Below the pieces are notes generated by a model that saw nothing but the letters and a program-made list of their open reading frames with translations, was not told the DNA's origin and did not search any database. Of a stretch of DNA of 37,693 bases, positions 1 through 7,474 are shown piece by piece. Origin of the DNA: Candidatus Aminicenantota bacterium (GTDB lineage Bacteria; Acidobacteriota; Aminicenantia; Aminicenantales; UBA4085); NCBI GenBank assembly GCA_022866045.1, contig JALHTW010000142.1, positions 1 to 37,693 of the forward strand, written 5' to 3'. Positions within the stretch are counted from its first letter, which is position 1; each line of letters opens with the position of its first letter. A program made the translations under genes and the position numbers.

Positions 1-436
1 GGCCGCCCGCAGCCCCCGGGCCCCGGGGAACCAGTCCCGTCGGTTCCCCCCGTCGGAAAAGCCGACGGGGCCCCCCTCCGCTACGGGGACTTGAGGGCGG
101 CCTAAGCGCCGCTCATACATTGTCACTTTATTTATTGCGTTTGTATTAGTATCGTCCGAATAGCGGCTAGCGCTTATAGGGGCGCGCAGAGGACCAAAGC
201 GCATGGAACCTCGATAGAGTGAGGGGCGGGGACAGTTGCGCTCGTCGGCGACCGGACCCGCGGCGTTTTTCACGATTCAAGGTGAGAGAAGACTTTTAAT
301 CGCCATATTGAACCCCCCAGTCAATTAGAGGGGATTAGAAATAAAGATTGAAAAAAGACTTTGAATTGGTGATATTAATCCCTCTGCCCCCCTAGTCAAT
401 GGGGGGGGTGGGAGATTAAAAGGCATGGAGGCATGA
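1..436. other. Gene-free leader region with hairpins
   Basis: I see no credible coding sequence here. The first 80 bases hold two adjacent hairpins: GGGGAACC (25-32) pairs with GGTTCCCC (42-49), and CCCCGTCGG (48-56) pairs with CCGACGGGG (62-70); they share two bases, so they compete. Bases 119-150 are AT-rich and contain TTGTCA, then TATTAG about 18 bases on, a weak sigma-70-like match. Bases 375-419 are a C-tract/G-tract palindrome listed separately. I tried to read the middle part (100-260) as tRNA, RNase P RNA or SRP RNA and found none. The stretch could be the end of a structured element continuing to the left of the window. Confidence 0.5.
375..419. repeat. C-tract/G-tract palindromic repeat, copy 1
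   Basis: The left arm runs TTAATC, C-rich, CCCCCC (375-392) and the right arm GGGGGG, G-rich, GATTAA (401-419), so the element can fold on itself. Related palindromes with the same TTAATCCCC outer ends occur at 15971-16018 and 25720-25801, and a decayed left half at about 12597-12617. All are intergenic. This copy ends only 17 bp before the etfB start codon. Confidence 0.6.
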
Positions 437-1219
437 ATGAACATCCTTGTTTTTGTTAAGCGTGTGCCGGATACGGAATCGAAGATCCGCATCCATCACG
501 AAACGAATACGGTCATCGAAGAAGGGCTGAATTTCATCATCAGCTCGAACGATGAATACGCCGTCGAGGAGGCTCTTCGCCTCAGAGAAGCCAAGGGCGG
601 CCAGGTCACGGTCATCTCGGTCGGGGCCGAAGAATCCACGACCATTCTCAGAAAATGCCTGGCCATGGGCGCGGACGAGGCCGTCCTGATCAAAGACGAC
701 CTCAAGGAAACCTACGATGGCCTGCGGATAGCTAAGATGATCACCAGAGCTGTCGAGAAAAAATTCCCCCATTTTGACTTGCTCCTCTTTGGAAAGCAAT
801 CGGTCGGAGCGGACAACGCTCAGGTGCCATCCATGGTCGCGGAGATGCTCGGCCTTCCCCAGGCCAATGTTGTGACCAAGCTCGAGATCAATGGGACACA
901 GGGAACCGCCCTCCGGGAGATCGAAGGGGCGGAGGAGAAAGTCATCTTCAGCCTGCCGGCCGTCGTATCGGCCCAAAAAGGATTGAACGAGCCGCGCTAC
1001 GAAACGCTTAAGGGCATCATGGCGGCCAAGAAAAAGATCATCCCGGTCATGACGCTCGAAGAGCTCGGCCTGAGAAAAGAAGACGTGGCGCCCCAGGTCG
1101 ATATCACCAAGATGGAAATGCCTCCGGCACGGCAAGCTGGAAAGATCATCCCGGGCCCACCCGAAGAAGCGGCCAAAAAGCTGGCCGAACTGCTTCGCCG
1201 CGAAGCAAAGGTGATCTAA
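437..1219 (+). CDS. etfB: Electron transfer flavoprotein, beta subunit
   Basis: This is the small ETF subunit. With EtfA it forms a soluble heterodimer that carries electrons between flavin dehydrogenases (for example acyl-CoA dehydrogenases) and a membrane or bifurcating partner. The 260-residue length is normal. The N-terminus (MNILVFVKRVPDTES) is the classic EtfB start, and the AMP/FAD-binding beta-alpha fold continues with GADEAVLIKDD near residue 90 and GKQSVGADNAQVP near residue 119. ATG 437 is preceded by GGAGG with 5-base spacing. etfA follows after 10 bp, so the two are one operon. No dehydrogenase is linked here, so the partner is unknown. The family call is secure; whether the complex bifurcates electrons cannot be told. 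Confidence 0.95.
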   Translation: MNILVFVKRVPDTESKIRIHHETNTVIEEGLNFIISSNDEYAVEEALRLREAKGGQVTVISVGAEESTTILRKCLAMGADEAVLIKDDLKETYDGLRIAKMITRAVEKKFPHFDLLLFGKQSVGADNAQVPSMVAEMLGLPQANVVTKLEINGTQGTALREIEGAEEKVIFSLPAVVSAQKGLNEPRYETLKGIMAAKKKIIPVMTLEELGLRKEDVAPQVDITKMEMPPARQAGKIIPGPPEEAAKKLAELLRREAKVI

Positions 1220-1229
1220 GGAGACGAAC

Positions 1230-2204
1230 ATGTTCTTAGTTTTCATCGAAACACGCGAAGGCAAGGTTAAAAAGAGTTCGTTGGAAGCGCTCAGCGAAAC
1301 GAAGCGGCGGGCGGGTGAGCTTGGTTCGGACGTCGGCGCGGCGCTCGTCGGAACCGGCCTGGAATGTCTAAATCCGGAGATTTTCTCGTTCGGCGCTTCC
1401 CAGATTTTCTTGTTGGAAAATGAACAATTGGCCCCTTATTCATCGCAGGGCTATGCCACGGCGCTCCATGAGCTGGTCAAAGAGGTGAATCCCAAGGCGA
1501 TCTTCTTCGCCGCCACGGCCATGGGCCGGGACCTCGCGCCGCGGCTCGCGGCCAAGCTCGGTGTCGCCCTGGCTTCGGACTGCACGAAGGTCGCGGTCAA
1601 GGATGGGAAGCTCGAATTCACGCGGCCGGTGTATGCCGGAAAGGCGTTCCTAACGCTCACCCTGAAATCCATGCCTCAGATTGCGACATTGAGACCGAAC
1701 GTCTTTCCCCTGGTTGAACCCCAAAATGCGGTCGGAGAAGTCAGGAAAAAAGAGGTGACCATTCCCCCAGGCGCGATCAAAGGACAGGTCGCCGAGCTTT
1801 TAAAGGAAAAAGGCGAGGAGATCGACGTCACGGAGGCCGACATCATCGTCAGCGGCGGACGCGGCATGAAAGGCCCGGAGAATTTTGCCCTTCTCAAGGA
1901 GCTCGCGGCGCTCATCCCGCGTTCGGCTGTGGGAGCTTCGCGCTCGGCGGTCGATTCCGGCTGGATCGGCCACCAGCACCAGGTCGGACAGACGGGGAAA
2001 ACCGTATCGCCCAATTTGTACATGGCCTTCGGCATTTCCGGCGCCATCCAGCACCTGGCCGGCATGTCGTCATCTAAACACATCGTTGCGGTGAACAAAG
2101 ATCCCGAAGCCCCGATCTTCAAGGTCGCGGACTACGGCATCGTGGGGGATCTCTTCCAGGTGATCCCCGCCCTGAAAGCCGAGTTGAAGAAATTATTTGA
2201 ATAG
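1230..2204 (+). CDS. etfA: Electron transfer flavoprotein, alpha subunit
   Basis: This large ETF subunit holds the redox-active FAD. At 324 residues it has normal length. The C-terminal FAD domain is complete: GASRSAVDSGW near residue 236, GQTGKTVSP near 252, SGAIQH near 271 and the NKDPEAPIF segment near 290. The N-terminal domain resembles EtfB. The gene starts 10 bp after etfB behind a GGAGA ribosome site, and its TAG stop supplies the first G of the hairpin at 2204-2227. It acts in the cytoplasm with EtfB. Confidence 0.95.
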   Translation: MFLVFIETREGKVKKSSLEALSETKRRAGELGSDVGAALVGTGLECLNPEIFSFGASQIFLLENEQLAPYSSQGYATALHELVKEVNPKAIFFAATAMGRDLAPRLAAKLGVALASDCTKVAVKDGKLEFTRPVYAGKAFLTLTLKSMPQIATLRPNVFPLVEPQNAVGEVRKKEVTIPPGAIKGQVAELLKEKGEEIDVTEADIIVSGGRGMKGPENFALLKELAALIPRSAVGASRSAVDSGWIGHQHQVGQTGKTVSPNLYMAFGISGAIQHLAGMSSSKHIVAVNKDPEAPIFKVADYGIVGDLFQVIPALKAELKKLFE

Positions 2205-2227
2205 GGGGACACAGTATTGTGTCCCCC
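2204..2227. terminator. Bidirectional hairpin terminator of the GGGGACA family
   Basis: A perfect 10-bp stem (GGGGGACACA / TGTGTCCCCC) with a 4-base loop separates two convergent genes ending at 2204 and 2235. On the + strand it is followed by a T-rich stretch (about 2237-2244), which fits intrinsic termination. The sequence is almost the same as the hairpin at 22469-22490, so it is also a member of a dispersed repeat family. Confidence 0.75.
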
Positions 2228-2234
2228 TTGATCA

Positions 2235-3830
2235 TTATTTTTTTTCCGGTTGGTCCGGGGCGATTGGCAGCAGAAGCTGGTTCTTCTCCGAGCGCTGTTC
2301 GCCGACGCTCGTCACGTAGACCGCCGGCTCATCCATGACCGGGCACTTGTTCTCGCAGATCCCGCACCCGATGCAAAGGCTCAAATCGAGGACCGGCGCC
2401 TTCTGCGTCGCCACCGACCCGTCGGCGAGTTTCGTCTCGGCCATCACGAACTTGATGGCCTTGGGCGACGTCGGGCAGTGCTCCTCGCAGACGATGCAGG
2501 GCCTGCCCAGGAAATACGGGATACAGCGGTTCTTGTTGATCCAGGCCGTGCCGATCCTGACGGTGAGCTTCTCCGGTACCGTGAGTTCCCTGATCGCGCC
2601 GGTCGGGCAGACCTGTGAGCACAGCGAGCAGTAATACTCGCAATAACCGATCTTCGGCACGAGTACCGGCGTCCACAAGCCCTCTGGTCCGGCTTCGGTC
2701 GTGGCCGGTTGGAGGCCGTTCGTCGGGCAGGCCTTCATGCACTCACCGCACTTGACGCATTTCTTGAGAAATTGAGGCTCGGGCAGCGCTCCCGGCGGCC
2801 GGATGAGCTTTTCGTGGGCCCGCTTCCCGGCTTGCGAGATCCGGAAAAAGGGAACGGAGAAAAACGCCAAGAACGATGCCAGGAGGATCTTTCTTCTCGA
2901 CAAATCCACGGCCGGGACCTTCTCTGGCGCGCCTTTGACCGGGAAGGTGATGGCCGCGGTCGGGCAGATCGCGGCGCATGTCTCGCAATAGACGCACTCC
3001 GAGCTTTTCCAGGCGTTGTCCGGCCAGGGGTTCGCCTGCGTTTCGCAGTGGAGGGTGCAGAGGTTGCACTTGATGCACTTTTCCTCGTCCACCTTCAGCT
3101 TGAAGAAATTCCAGCGGCTCACGAGCCCGAGAAACGCTCCCAGCGGGCAGATATACCGGCACCAGAAACGCTCCCGGAACATATTGAGAAGAGCGAGCCC
3201 CAAGAAAATCAGTCCGATGAAAAATCCTTGCCTGAACGTCGAATTGATCGTCAGCGTTTCGAAGAATTGAGTGAGCCTATCGCCGAGCCCGGTCAAGTGA
3301 AGGTTGTAGGTGAGCCCGATGAGCATCGAAAAGCCCTGCCCGAAAGCGGGCAGCACGCCCGTGACCGACGTCCGATATAGAAAAGACAGCGGGTCGAAGA
3401 ACCCTACCAGATCGAGGGTAAAGATCGCGCTGATCAAAATAAAAATGAGGATAAGGTATTTCCAGGCTAAGCCTCCCGTTACGACCTTCTTTGGTCGGAG
3501 GAGCTTCGCCTTCTTGAACAGCCACGAAAAAAACTGGTGGACGGCGCCGAGGGGGCAAACCCAGCCGCAGACGACGCGGCCCAGGAAAAACGTCACGACA
3601 ACCGTGATCGCCGCCAGGGCAAACGCGGCGAAGGCCGTCCTTGAGGCGATGAACGTGGCGATGGCGAGCAGCGGGTCGAAATGGAAAAAGACCTCGACGT
3701 CGCCGATATAATCCTTACCGCTGAAATGCGTCCCGAACAGAAGATAAATGAACAGCCCGATAAAGAAAATCTGGATTGCGATCCGGACGAGCTGGAGCGT
3801 CCTGTGTTTCTTAGATCGTTCTTTTTTCAA
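2235..3830 (-). CDS. Membrane polyferredoxin, NapH/NapG-like fusion
   Basis: I choose TTG at 3830 as start because GGAG lies 10 bases upstream and the earlier frame is a shadow of the next gene; this gives 531 residues. Hydrophobic helices fill residues 13-32, 55-82, 122-146 and 200-217. CxxxCP motifs near 88-92 and 224-228 are typical of NapH/CcoG-like proteins that pass electrons across the membrane. Ferredoxin-type cysteine clusters follow near 252-262, 279-289, 358-368, 397-408, 436-452 and 486-496, enough for several 4Fe-4S centres. A twin-arginine stretch with hydrophobic segment (SRRKILLASF, 311-320) sits in the middle, as at the start of NapG, so the protein looks like NapH fused to NapG. 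It overlaps the DUF362 gene by 20 bp. The electron donor and acceptor are unknown. Confidence 0.85.
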   Translation of the reverse strand: MKKERSKKHRTLQLVRIAIQIFFIGLFIYLLFGTHFSGKDYIGDVEVFFHFDPLLAIATFIASRTAFAAFALAAITVVVTFFLGRVVCGWVCPLGAVHQFFSWLFKKAKLLRPKKVVTGGLAWKYLILIFILISAIFTLDLVGFFDPLSFLYRTSVTGVLPAFGQGFSMLIGLTYNLHLTGLGDRLTQFFETLTINSTFRQGFFIGLIFLGLALLNMFRERFWCRYICPLGAFLGLVSRWNFFKLKVDEEKCIKCNLCTLHCETQANPWPDNAWKSSECVYCETCAAICPTAAITFPVKGAPEKVPAVDLSRRKILLASFLAFFSVPFFRISQAGKRAHEKLIRPPGALPEPQFLKKCVKCGECMKACPTNGLQPATTEAGPEGLWTPVLVPKIGYCEYYCSLCSQVCPTGAIRELTVPEKLTVRIGTAWINKNRCIPYFLGRPCIVCEEHCPTSPKAIKFVMAETKLADGSVATQKAPVLDLSLCIGCGICENKCPVMDEPAVYVTSVGEQRSEKNQLLLPIAPDQPEKK

Positions 3831-4707
3831 TGCGCAGCTTCTCCAGGTTGATCTCGCCGAAGCCTTTCTGGCTGGCGAGCTTGAGGAAGAGCAGCTCCGC
3901 GGGCGGGATATTGAAGAACGTGGCGCCCAGGGCATCGACGGCGACATAATCTGCTCCCGCCACGACCGTCTTCATGAGCTTTGTGTCGCTCGGCCGTCCG
4001 CCCTGCGGGCCGTTCCTGACGAGAATTCTATAAGCGTCGAGCACGGTCAGGACCGGCTTGAAGAACGCCGCGAGGTCCACCTCCGCCTGGTCGAGCTTCT
4101 GGTGGAGCTGGTTGCGAGGATCGCCGATCGCCCCGAGCCAGTTCTTCATGCCCAGCGTCACGCGGCAGAGGCTGTGGTGCTTGGCGATGGGAACGTTGAT
4201 AATCTTGTCCGCTTCGACGAACTCCTGGATGACGTCCCATTCCTTGAGCCACTCGCCCTTGATCGCCATCTTTTTGACGCGGCGCGGGTTGATGAACGGC
4301 ACGTCCGCTCCCGCCTCTTTGGCCGCGGCCTGGATGCCCGACCGAGCATAGCAGCGTTGCGCCTGGTTGGTCGTGTTGTCCATGACGACGACTTTCTTCG
4401 CCCCGGCGTTGAGGCTCATCTCGACGAGCGCCTTCACGATTTCGGGATTCGTGCAGGCGGCCATTTCCGGCGTCCGGTCCCAGCCGATGTTGGGTTTGAT
4501 CATGACCACGTCGCCCTTCGCCACGAACTTGTTCATTCCGCCAAGCGCGGCGATGGCTTCCCTGGTGATCTTGGCCGGCGAATCTCCTTGAATAAAGGCC
4601 AGGTCCGGCAATCCGGCCGCCTTCGGTGCCTGGGCCATGAGTTTTGGCCCGAGCCCAGCGATCAGGCTTCCGAGAGCCATATCTTTTATAAAATCTCTTC
4701 GGTCCAT
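3811..4707 (-). CDS. DUF362 family protein with Tat signal
   Basis: The start at 4707 gives 298 residues beginning MDRRDFIKDMALGS, a twin-arginine signal, and is preceded by AAGGA with 7-base spacing. The mature part carries DUF362 features: VMIKPNIGWDR near residue 72, GAKKVVVMDNT near 102, and an NVPIAKHH / TLGMKNWLGAIGDP segment near 180-200. DUF362 proteins are often linked to ferredoxins, and here the next gene is a polyferredoxin. The activity of the family is not established. It starts 4 bp after the amidase stop, so amidase, DUF362 and polyferredoxin form one transcript. It probably acts on the outside of the membrane. Confidence 0.85.
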   Translation of the reverse strand: MDRRDFIKDMALGSLIAGLGPKLMAQAPKAAGLPDLAFIQGDSPAKITREAIAALGGMNKFVAKGDVVMIKPNIGWDRTPEMAACTNPEIVKALVEMSLNAGAKKVVVMDNTTNQAQRCYARSGIQAAAKEAGADVPFINPRRVKKMAIKGEWLKEWDVIQEFVEADKIINVPIAKHHSLCRVTLGMKNWLGAIGDPRNQLHQKLDQAEVDLAAFFKPVLTVLDAYRILVRNGPQGGRPSDTKLMKTVVAGADYVAVDALGATFFNIPPAELLFLKLASQKGFGEINLEKLRIEKRTI

Positions 4708-4711
4708 TCCT

Positions 4712-5908
4712 TCATCCTTTTCCGAGCGATCGCATATAGGCCAGAATGCCTTCATAAATTCCTCGGGCGGCGTGCTGGCGGTAGACCTCGCTTTTCAGCC
4801 TCTGCGCTTCCTTGGCGTTGGAAAGGTGCGAGACTTCCACCAGGACCGAGGGCATCTCGCAGCCGATGAGGGTCCAGAACGGCCCTCCTCTCGTGCCCAG
4901 GTTTTTGATGTCCGAGTACTGTTGGGAGAGGTATTTTACCAGATTCTGCTGGATTTGTTCAGCCGCTTCCTTCGACTCGATGATCTTGCTATTCTGGACG
5001 ATCTTCCGGATGATCTTGTCCATCTCGCTGATGGTCTTGGTCGTCGTGGCGTTCTCCCGGGCAGCGGTCTCGTTGACGCTCGGGTCGGAGCTGAAATTGA
5101 GGTAGAAGCTTTCGATCCCGCGGCGGCGCTTGTCCGGGAAGGCATTGATGTGGACCGAAATGAAGAGGTCGGCCTTCTTCTGGCTGGCGACCACGGTCCT
5201 GTTCTCGAGCGGGACATAGATGTCGGTCTCCCGGGTCAGGATCACGTTGAGCTTGGTCTTGGCCTTGAGAAGCTCTTTGAGGCGAAGCGAGATGTCCAGA
5301 GTCAGATCCTTTTCCTTGAGTCCGGACGCGTCGAGGCAGCCCGGGTCGCGTCCGCCGTGGCCCGGGTCGATGACGACCGTCTTGATGCCGAGCCCGAGCA
5401 GGCGGGCCATGCTGTAGCCGGACTTGGCCGGCTGCGGCGGTTGGGGATTTTTCGCTCCGGCCGGACCCGGGCTGGCGGCCGGAGGCTGACCCTTCTCTTG
5501 CGGGTAGATGTCAATGACGATCCGGAACGGGTCGAAGACGTGATAAACTTGGTAGCGCCGGACGCGGGAGAAATCCACTCGGGCGGTCATGCGGACGGTG
5601 TTCGGCGATTTCTGGACGATGCGGATGAGGTTGATGTAGTCGCAATCGGACGGGATCGCTTCTTCGTGGACGATCGGATTCAGCCGCGCCTGGAAGATAT
5701 CGACATAGATCTCGCCGGGGTCGCGGCTCTCCATGGGCGCATATTCCCGGAGCGTGCCGACGTCGACGACGATCCGGGTGAAGTTGGGGTGGGTGAAGTG
5801 GCGGAGGTTATAGACCTCGGCGAGAGAGGGTTGATCGGCCGGGAGAAGACCGAAGCTAAATAAGAAAATCCCGAAGAGAGGAAGGCGGCCGATGGCGGTT
5901 CTTGTCAC
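4712..5908 (-). CDS. N-acetylmuramoyl-L-alanine amidase, AMIN plus Amidase_3
   Basis: This zinc hydrolase cleaves the amide bond between N-acetylmuramate and L-alanine in peptidoglycan. After a signal peptide comes an AMIN domain (about residues 30-135, with FTRIVVDVG and FRIVIDIYP), a Pro-rich linker, and an Amidase_3 domain. The zinc site is visible: His in IDPGHGGRDPG, Glu in GLKEKDLTLD, His in LFISVHINA, and the catalytic Glu in PSVLVEVSHLSN. A frame continues up to TTG 5971, but the promoter TATAAT lies at 5981-5986, which would leave that start nearly leaderless. I prefer GTG 5908, which begins directly with a good signal peptide (TRTAIGR then LPLFGIFLFSFG). No clear ribosome site supports either start. 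First gene of a three-gene operon. Confidence 0.9.
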   Translation of the reverse strand: MTRTAIGRLPLFGIFLFSFGLLPADQPSLAEVYNLRHFTHPNFTRIVVDVGTLREYAPMESRDPGEIYVDIFQARLNPIVHEEAIPSDCDYINLIRIVQKSPNTVRMTARVDFSRVRRYQVYHVFDPFRIVIDIYPQEKGQPPAASPGPAGAKNPQPPQPAKSGYSMARLLGLGIKTVVIDPGHGGRDPGCLDASGLKEKDLTLDISLRLKELLKAKTKLNVILTRETDIYVPLENRTVVASQKKADLFISVHINAFPDKRRRGIESFYLNFSSDPSVNETAARENATTTKTISEMDKIIRKIVQNSKIIESKEAAEQIQQNLVKYLSQQYSDIKNLGTRGGPFWTLIGCEMPSVLVEVSHLSNAKEAQRLKSEVYRQHAARGIYEGILAYMRSLGKG

Positions 5909-5980
5909 GGCGAGGCGCTTTGGGCTGTGGCCTTTTCCACCAGGGCTTCTTATCGCTTGTTCTCGACGCAATTCCTCTTA

Positions 5981-6008
5981 ATTATATAAAACCTATAAAA
6001 TAAATCAA
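5981..6008 (-). promoter_or_regulatory. Sigma-70-type promoter of the amidase operon
   Basis: Read on the minus strand, TTGATT (6003-6008) is followed after 16 bases by a perfect TATAAT (5981-5986) in an AT-rich gap between apgM and the amidase. Transcription would start near 5974. Confidence 0.55.
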
Positions 6009-6017
6009 AGATAGACC

Positions 6018-7220
6018 TCAAGCGCCGAACTTTTTGAGTTTGCCGGCGTGGGCGAGCATGAGCGGCATGGCGAAGATCGACCGGAACCGGCCGAGCAGGC
6101 CCTGGACGCACTCGCGTTCGGTGAAGACGCCGATCTCGTCCGGGAGCGCTGTCGGCGAGACGAGCAGGAACGGGTTGGGATGGAATGAATGGCCTTTCAT
6201 GAGCGACGGCGTTGAATGGTCGGACGTGATCACAAGGACATCGGGTTTCAAGGCGTCGAGCCGGGGGATGAAGGCGTCGATCTCTTCGATGGCCCGGACC
6301 TTGGCTTCGAAATTGCCGTCCTCGCCGGCGGCGTCCGTCTTTTTAAAGTGGATATAGAAGAAGTCATGTTCTTTGTAGTGGGCTTCGAGGGTGTCGAACA
6401 GGTCTTTTGTCTCCGGCCCGACATCGTAGGTCGTCATCCCGATGAGCTTGGCCAGGCCTTTATACATCGGGTAGTTGGCGATGGTCGCGGGCTTGAGTTT
6501 GTAGAGATCCTGCATTTGCGGTATGGAGGGCGGGACCGAGAAGCCGCGCAAAAGGGCGGCGTTGGCCACGGTCTCATCCTTGAGGATCTTTACGACGTCA
6601 TCCAGGAACCGGTTGATGACCTCGGCGGCCTTGGCGGCCTCTGGGGCAAGGGGCTTCGTTGGGACGGGCGGTTTGTGGTCTTTTTGGGGGTCCGCATCCG
6701 TCAGGCCGTCGGCGAGGCCGGCCGTCCGGAACCGGGCGACAAAACGGTGCTCTTTTCCCGGAAAAAGTGTCGTCTCCGGGTCCCTTTGCCCGGCGAGCGT
6801 TTTGTTCAGGATGCCGCAGAGCCGCTCGCATTCGCTCGTCGGGATCCGGCCGGCTCGGCGGTCGACGATGAGCCCGTTTTTCAGCGTGGCGAAGTTTCCG
6901 CGCGCGACAAGGTCGCCCTGCCGGACCTCGACGTCCGAGCCGAGCGCTTCGAGGATGCCGCGGCCAAGTTGATGTTTGATAGGATCGTAGCCGAAGAGTG
7001 CGAGGTGGGCCGGGCCGCTGCCTGGCGTAATGCCCATAAAGACGGGGTCGGTCAGGCCGCAGCAGCCTTTCATGGCCAGCCGGTCAAGGTTATGCGTCTG
7101 GGCCGTCTCGAGCTCGGTCTTTCCCTGGACGGGCAGCCCGCCCAGGCCGTCAATGACGAGCAGGACGATCTTCGAGTCCGTCTGGACCGATAATTCTTTG
7201 GCGAGGTCTTCCCAGTTCAT
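6018..7220 (-). CDS. apgM: 2,3-bisphosphoglycerate-independent phosphoglycerate mutase, archaeal type
   Basis: The enzyme interconverts 3- and 2-phosphoglycerate in glycolysis. At 400 residues it fits the archaeal-type (ApgM/aPGAM) branch of the alkaline phosphatase superfamily and is shorter than GpmI. Metal-site motifs are visible: IVLLVIDGLGG near residue 18, with the nucleophile Ser in ITPGSGPAHLALFGYDP near 65, RGNFAT near 107, HFKKTDAAGEDG near 296 and VITSDHSTPSLMKGHSFHP near 332. The upstream half-MITE and a structured leader separate it from the divergent guaA. ATG 7220 has no good ribosome site, but the N-terminus fits the family. Confidence 0.9.
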   Translation of the reverse strand: MNWEDLAKELSVQTDSKIVLLVIDGLGGLPVQGKTELETAQTHNLDRLAMKGCCGLTDPVFMGITPGSGPAHLALFGYDPIKHQLGRGILEALGSDVEVRQGDLVARGNFATLKNGLIVDRRAGRIPTSECERLCGILNKTLAGQRDPETTLFPGKEHRFVARFRTAGLADGLTDADPQKDHKPPVPTKPLAPEAAKAAEVINRFLDDVVKILKDETVANAALLRGFSVPPSIPQMQDLYKLKPATIANYPMYKGLAKLIGMTTYDVGPETKDLFDTLEAHYKEHDFFYIHFKKTDAAGEDGNFEAKVRAIEEIDAFIPRLDALKPDVLVITSDHSTPSLMKGHSFHPNPFLLVSPTALPDEIGVFTERECVQGLLGRFRSIFAMPLMLAHAGKLKKFGA

Positions 7221-7270
7221 AGCGGATTAACTATAGAAGAACCCGTCCTGCCTGTCAATTTAAAGGTAAG

Positions 7271-7360
7271 GGACCGGAGAACTTGGGTCATGCCCCCGAA
7301 TTCGGCGCCCGTCTGCAAATTCAGGACCTGGAGATACAACGTAATTCATGAATAATTCAG
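7271..7360 (-). repeat. Half copy of the 176-bp palindromic MITE-like element
   Basis: The reverse complement of this 90-bp stretch matches the left half of the full elements at 12725-12900 and 18291-18466, from the terminal CTGAATTATTCATGAATT to the central TTCTCCGG, with few differences. It stops at the centre of symmetry, so exactly one arm is present. It sits between the divergent apgM and guaA. Confidence 0.8.
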
Positions 7361-7373
7361 ACTAAAAAGCTTT

Positions 7374-7433
7374 AGGGCGCTAGGGGTACGTCCGCGAACA
7401 GGACCCCCAAAAATAACGGAGCGCTTGCGCCCT
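7374..7433 (+). ncRNA. Structured leader of guaA, possible cis-regulatory RNA
   Basis: AGGGCGC (7374-7380) pairs with GCGCCCT (7427-7433), enclosing a second stem GGGG..GTCC / GGAC.CCCC (7383-7408). The 3' strand of the first stem can instead form GCGC-TT-GCGC (7421-7430), so two exclusive folds exist. The element ends 41 bp before the guaA start. I do not recognise it as a known purine, PRPP or guanidine riboswitch. That it is an RNA regulator is inference from symmetry and position. Confidence 0.35.
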
Positions 7434-7474
7434 CGGCCCTTGTTAGCAATGCGCGGCTCTGATAAAATCACGGC

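Noticed and set aside
416-1264. A 282-codon minus-strand frame opposite etfB
   Set aside because: Shadow of etfB; no recognisable motif and it runs against a well-supported operon.
7374-7433. Known purine, PRPP or guanidine riboswitch before guaA
   Set aside because: Too short, and it lacks the conserved bases I would expect from those classes.
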